DNA of 9,420 bases from Actinomycetota bacterium (GTDB lineage: Bacteria; Actinomycetota; Actinomycetes; Propionibacteriales; Propionibacteriaceae): NCBI GenBank assembly GCA_016213595.1, contig JACRAA010000062.1, positions 1 to 9,420 on the forward strand, in the 5' to 3' direction. Position numbers and translations under genes: made by a program. Under the pieces are notes generated by a model. The model was not told where the DNA came from. It saw only the letters and a program-made list of their open reading frames with translations, and ran no database searches. Position 1 is the first letter of the stretch. Each line of letters starts with the position of its first letter. Positions 6,785 through 9,420 of this stretch are shown piece by piece.

Positions 6785-7690
6785 TCAGACGTGCTCGCCC
6801 GCGACGAGGGCGGCGCGGCGAGCGTTCCGCAGCGAGCCCGCGAGGTAGACGCCGAGGCCGACCCAGACGAGAGCGAGGCCCGCGAAGTACAGCGGCGGTA
6901 CGTGCTGGCCGAGCACGAAGAGTCCCGTGAGCAGCTGCAGCGTGGGCGAGACGAACTGCAGCATCCCGAGGGTGCTGAGCGGGATCCGGGGTGCGACGAC
7001 GGCGAAGATCCACAGCGGGACAGCAGTCACGATGCCCGCGCCGATGAGCAGCAGCGTGGGCCCGAGACCGGTACCGAAATGACCCGCCGGCCCGAGGAAG
7101 AGCAGGTAGCCGAGCGCGATCGGGAGGAGGACTCCCGACTCGACGGTCAGCCCCTCCAGAGCGCCCAGCACCGCGCGCTTCTTCGCGACCCCGTACACGC
7201 CGAAGGTGACCGCGAGGACGAGCGCCACCCACACCGTCTTCGCCATGACGAACGCGATGACGGCGACGCCGATGGCGGCGAACGCGATGCCGATCAGCGA
7301 CTGCCGCGCGGGCCGCTCGTGGAAGATCAGCATGCCGAGCACGACGTTGACGAGCGGGTTGAGGAAGTAGCCGAGGCTTGCCTCCGCGACGTGCCCGGCG
7401 TTCACCGCCCAGATGTACGTGAGCCAGTTGAGCGCGATGAGCACCGCCGCGGTCAGGAGGCGCGGCCAGGTGTAGCGGATGCTCTTCACCCAGGCCCACG
7501 GCCTGCGGAGCACCAGCAGCAGGACGGCGACGAGGACGAACGACCAGACGACGCGGTGGGCGAGCAGCTCCAACGCACCGGCCTGCTTGATGAGCGGCCA
7601 GTACAGCGCCGTGAAGCCCCACAGCACGTAGACGACGAAACCCTGCAGGGTCGCGCCGGCGTCACTCCTCCGGCCGCCCTCGTCGCTCAC
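6785..7690 (-). CDS. rarD: RarD-type EamA-family permease
   Basis: A 301-aa polytopic inner-membrane protein with about ten hydrophobic helices, close in length to E. coli RarD (296 aa). Matching stretches include YVLWGFTALYWPLIK, HRVVWSF, NWLTYIWAVN, EASLGYFLNPLVNVVLGM, FGVYGVAKK, AAGIVT-like GAGIVTAVPL and LSTLGMLQF.SPTLQ. RarD belongs to the drug/metabolite transporter superfamily. It was first noted as a chloramphenicol-sensitivity-related gene, and its substrate is not established. The start is uncertain: GTG at 7690 gives MSDEGGRRSDAG and the usual length, while an upstream GTG at 7726 adds 12 residues. The two candidate regions are copies of each other through a 20-bp tandem duplication. 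It lies 57 bp downstream of the small gene, so co-transcription with glycerate kinase is possible. Confidence 0.93.
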   Translation of the reverse strand: MSDEGGRRSDAGATLQGFVVYVLWGFTALYWPLIKQAGALELLAHRVVWSFVLVAVLLLVLRRPWAWVKSIRYTWPRLLTAAVLIALNWLTYIWAVNAGHVAEASLGYFLNPLVNVVLGMLIFHERPARQSLIGIAFAAIGVAVIAFVMAKTVWVALVLAVTFGVYGVAKKRAVLGALEGLTVESGVLLPIALGYLLFLGPAGHFGTGLGPTLLLIGAGIVTAVPLWIFAVVAPRIPLSTLGMLQFVSPTLQLLTGLFVLGQHVPPLYFAGLALVWVGLGVYLAGSLRNARRAALVAGEHV

Positions 7691-7713
7691 CGGCCGCTCT
7701 CGTCGCTCACCGG
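7674..7713 (-). repeat. 20-bp tandem duplication at the rarD start
   Basis: 7674-7693 and 7694-7713 are adjacent copies differing at one base (minus strand CCGGTGAGCGACGAGNGCGG, N = G or A). Each contains GTGAGCGACGAG, but 20 is not a multiple of 3, so only the copy nearer the gene is in the rarD frame as a start. Confidence 0.85.
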
Positions 7714-7748
7714 CAGAGCATGTCACAGCCTGTGGGCGCGCCTCCCGT

Positions 7749-7790
7749 GGTTCTCACTCACCTGGTTCTCACTCACCTGGTTCTCACTCG
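7749..7790 (-). repeat. 15-bp tandem repeat carrying stop codons
   Basis: Two full and one partial copies of GGTTCTCACTCACCT (plus strand) at 7749-7763, 7764-7778 and 7779-7790. On the minus strand the unit carries GAGTGAGAA, and 15 bp keeps frame, so the small gene ends in three in-frame TGA codons 15 nt apart. The repeat fills most of the gap before rarD. Confidence 0.88.
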
Positions 7791-8038
7791 CCGCCGACGG
7801 AGGCCTTCTGCAGCCGCGACGCCGGCAGTACGGCGACGATCAGCGCGCCGTCCTCGAGGTAGGCGACGCGTGCGCACCACAGGTCGGCGACCCGAAGCCA
7901 TTCCATGACGAGCCCCGGCGACGACTCGTCGACCAGGCAGAACGCCGTGGTCGGGCGACGCACCCGGTCGCCGATCGTTCCGAGCCCGGAACGGGTGCGC
8001 GTCGACATGTGTGTGACCGTACCCACAGGCTCGGACAC
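7784..8038 (-). CDS. Small hypothetical protein
   Basis: An 84-aa frame from GTG 8038, or 74 aa from ATG 8008, not recognised with certainty. The central part (VDESSPGLVMEWLRVADLWCARVAYLEDGALIVAVLPASRLQ, split here as VDESSPGLVMEWLRVADLWC then ARVAYLEDGALIVAVLPASR) looks like a compact beta-rich domain. It recalls small actinobacterial hypotheticals with an 'EWRR...W.arVaY' pattern. The ATG is attractive: minus-strand TACGGT ends 7 nt before it, as in a leaderless mRNA, and neither start has an SD. It sits 22 bp after glycerate kinase and 57 bp before rarD on the same strand. The sensible hydrophobic pattern and its fit in the gap support a real gene. Confidence 0.55.
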   Translation of the reverse strand: MSEPVGTVTHMSTRTRSGLGTIGDRVRRPTTAFCLVDESSPGLVMEWLRVADLWCARVAYLEDGALIVAVLPASRLQKASVGGE

Positions 8039-8060
8039 GGGCAGCGTGGAGCTGACCGAC

Positions 8061-9191
8061 CTAACGGCCGGCCCGCGTCACCTCTCCGACCACCTCGCCG
8101 GCCGCGCGGCGCAGGTTGGCCGGCCCCTGCCGCAGCGCCTCCGTACCGGGCTGGCCCTCCGGTGTGATGCAGACCAGCCGGACCGAGTCCGAGCCGAGGG
8201 CTCGGGCGTCGTCGGTGACGCGGCCGCCGAGAACCACGACCGGTACGCCGTGGCGGGCGGCGACCGCTGCCACGCCGGCCGGGGTCTTGCCCCGCAGCGT
8301 CTGCGCGTCGACGCTGCCCTCGCCGGTCAGGACGAGGTCGGCGACGGCGACAGCGCCGTCCAGCCCCACGGTCTCGGACACCAGCTCGACCCCGGGCCTC
8401 ATGCGGGCCCCCAGGAAGCCGAGCAGTGCCCAGCCCAGGCCTCCCGCGGCCCCGGCCCCCGGGAGCGCGGCCGCCAAGCGGGCAGCCGGCGGCGCCACGG
8501 AGACGAGGCGGGCGAGAACGGCGTCGAGATAGTCGACGTCATCGGGCCCGGCCCCCTTCTGCGGCCCGTACACCGCACTCGCGCCCTGCTCGCCCAGCAG
8601 CGGGTTGGAGACATCGCACGCAGCCTCCACGAGGCAGTCGGCCAGCCGCGGGTCGAGCCGGCTCAGGTCCACCGCCACGCACCGTTCCAGATCGACGGGG
8701 ACGGGTGCCAGCTCGACGCCCACGTCGTCCAGGAACCGCGCCCCCAGCTCGACGAGCAGGCCGGCGCCCGCGTCGTTGGTCGCCGACCCCCCCAGGCCGA
8801 CGACGATGTGGCGCGCCCCCGCGTCCAGGGCGGCTCTGACGAGACTGCCCACGCCGCGTGTGGACGACCTGCGGACATCACGGTCGGCAGGCAGCACGCC
8901 CTCGAGGCCGGCAGCCGTGGCCATCTCGACCACGGCCCGGCGGCTCCCCGGCGACCAGACGTAGCCTGCCCCGACGGGTCGTCCGAGAGCGTCCGGGACG
9001 GTCTGCGGGACCCACAGGTCGCCGGTGGCCGCGGCGATGGCGGCAGCGAACCCCTCGCCGCCGTCGGACATCGGGAGCTGGATGACGACAGCGTCCGGAT
9101 CGATGTCACGCACCCCGTCGGCCATCGCCTGCGCCGCCTCCGGTGCGGTCATCGACTCCTTGTACGAGTCGGGTGCGCACACCACGATCAT
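8061..9191 (-). CDS. Glycerate 2-kinase (GarK/GlxK family)
   Basis: A 376-aa protein, the usual length for the class. It starts MIVVCAPDSYKESMTAPEAA and has the family blocks LPMSDGGEGFAAAI (39-52), GLGGSATNDAGAGLL (132-146), QKGAGPDDVD (211-220) and LTGEGSVDAQTLRGKTP (288-304). It phosphorylates D-glycerate with ATP. Most GarK/GlxK enzymes give 2-phosphoglycerate, linking glycerate from glyoxylate, glucarate or serine breakdown to lower glycolysis. The start at ATG 9191 is supported by GGAGG at 9198-9202 with a 6-nt gap and by the family N-terminus; the frame is open further upstream but without homology. A minus-strand TACAGT at 9210-9215 might be the -10 box, though the -35 is poor. The stop at 8061 is 22 bp before the next gene. 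The exact product (2- or 3-phosphoglycerate) is from family knowledge only. Confidence 0.95.
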   Translation of the reverse strand: MIVVCAPDSYKESMTAPEAAQAMADGVRDIDPDAVVIQLPMSDGGEGFAAAIAAATGDLWVPQTVPDALGRPVGAGYVWSPGSRRAVVEMATAAGLEGVLPADRDVRRSSTRGVGSLVRAALDAGARHIVVGLGGSATNDAGAGLLVELGARFLDDVGVELAPVPVDLERCVAVDLSRLDPRLADCLVEAACDVSNPLLGEQGASAVYGPQKGAGPDDVDYLDAVLARLVSVAPPAARLAAALPGAGAAGGLGWALLGFLGARMRPGVELVSETVGLDGAVAVADLVLTGEGSVDAQTLRGKTPAGVAAVAARHGVPVVVLGGRVTDDARALGSDSVRLVCITPEGQPGTEALRQGPANLRRAAGEVVGEVTRAGR

Positions 9192-9281
9192 CCGGCACCT
9201 CCCGGCCCGACTGTACGGGCTGGGCACGCTCAGGACGACGGCGGGGACCTCGTCCTGCTGGCCGCCCAAGGGGGGCCCAGG

Positions 9282-9306
9282 GGTTACGAGACGCGGGGCG
9301 GGGTAT
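9282..9306 (+). promoter_or_regulatory. SigB/SigF-like promoter for the right-edge gene
   Basis: GGTT (9282-9285), 15 bases, then GGGTAT (9301-9306). This fits the actinobacterial SigB/SigF general-stress pattern (about GNNT or GTTT, 14-17 bases, GGGTAT/C). The start codon follows 54 bp after the -10, leaving a 5' leader of roughly 45 nt. The assignment is by pattern alone. Confidence 0.55.
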
Positions 9307-9348
9307 TGGAGCATGTCGGGGAAGTCCGACCACGCCCCCGAACCCGAG

Positions 9349-9355
9349 AAGGAGG
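9349..9355 (+). promoter_or_regulatory. Strong ribosome binding site
   Basis: AAGGAGG with a 5-base gap (GAACC) to ATG 9361, close to the ideal anti-SD match and the strongest SD in the window. It suggests a highly translated product. Confidence 0.85.
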
Positions 9356-9360
9356 GAACC

Positions 9361-9420
9361 ATGGCTTCAAGCGAGCAGTACGAAGGCGTTCCACGCGAGT
9401 ACAACGAGCCTGATGTCCGC
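9361..9420 (+). CDS. 5' end of an unidentified gene (cut by right edge)
   Basis: ATG at 9361 opens 20 codons, MASSEQYEGVPREYNEPDVR, to the window end. The near-perfect SD decides the start, and a SigB/SigF-like promoter lies upstream. The gene is divergent from glycerate kinase across 169 bp. The visible part is hydrophilic and has no signal peptide or membrane segment. Twenty residues are too few to name a family. A stress-induced soluble protein would fit the promoter, but this is inference. Confidence 0.75.
   Translation, partial: MASSEQYEGVPREYNEPDVR

Noticed and set aside
6758..9413. Two long plus-strand frames opposite rarD and glycerate kinase (6758-8167 and 7905-9413)
   Set aside because: They cross several real minus-strand genes and intergenic regions and give Asp/Glu/Arg/His-rich translations with no domain; the second also overlaps the well-supported right-edge gene.

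Overview
This window is about 70% GC. It shows GTG starts, Shine-Dalgarno (SD) sites of the AGGAGG type, one probable leaderless transcript and a SigB/SigF-like promoter. Together with SatD-family, DUF4282 and proline-rich membrane proteins, this points to a high-GC actinobacterium (Actinomycetota). A Nocardioides- or Aeromicrobium-like member is possible, but I cannot place it further from sequence alone.

Layout, left to right. (1) Positions 1-280, minus strand: 5' part of a SatD-family gene running off the left edge. Its GTG start lies directly behind a -10 box, and two overlapping palindromes lie upstream. (2) 406-840, plus: a small DUF4282 membrane protein. (3) 859-3546, minus and convergent with the previous gene: an 895-aa PEP-synthase-like enzyme that resembles rifampicin phosphotransferase in all three domains. 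(4) 3637-4563, plus and divergent from it: a proline-rich, single-pass membrane protein with a four-cysteine outer domain. (5) 4670-6505, minus: dihydroxy-acid dehydratase IlvD. (6) A 279-bp gap with several palindromes and a four-copy 8-bp repeat cluster. (7) 6785-7690, minus: RarD-type EamA permease. (8) 7784-8038, minus: a small hypothetical protein. (9) 8061-9191, minus: glycerate 2-kinase. (10) 9361-9420, plus: first 20 codons of a gene with a very strong SD and a SigB-like promoter, cut by the right edge.

Most of the window is ordinary chromosomal housekeeping: branched-chain amino-acid synthesis, glycerate metabolism and a permease. Glycerate kinase, the small ORF and rarD are closely spaced on one strand and could be co-transcribed, although their products have no obvious common pathway. 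IlvD stands alone, without other ilv genes nearby.

I do not see convincing evidence for a new multi-gene system. The least routine features are the possible rifamycin-inactivating enzyme, the satD promoter/operator, the inverted repeat cluster upstream of ilvD, and three short imperfect tandem repeats that all sit on gene starts or stops.
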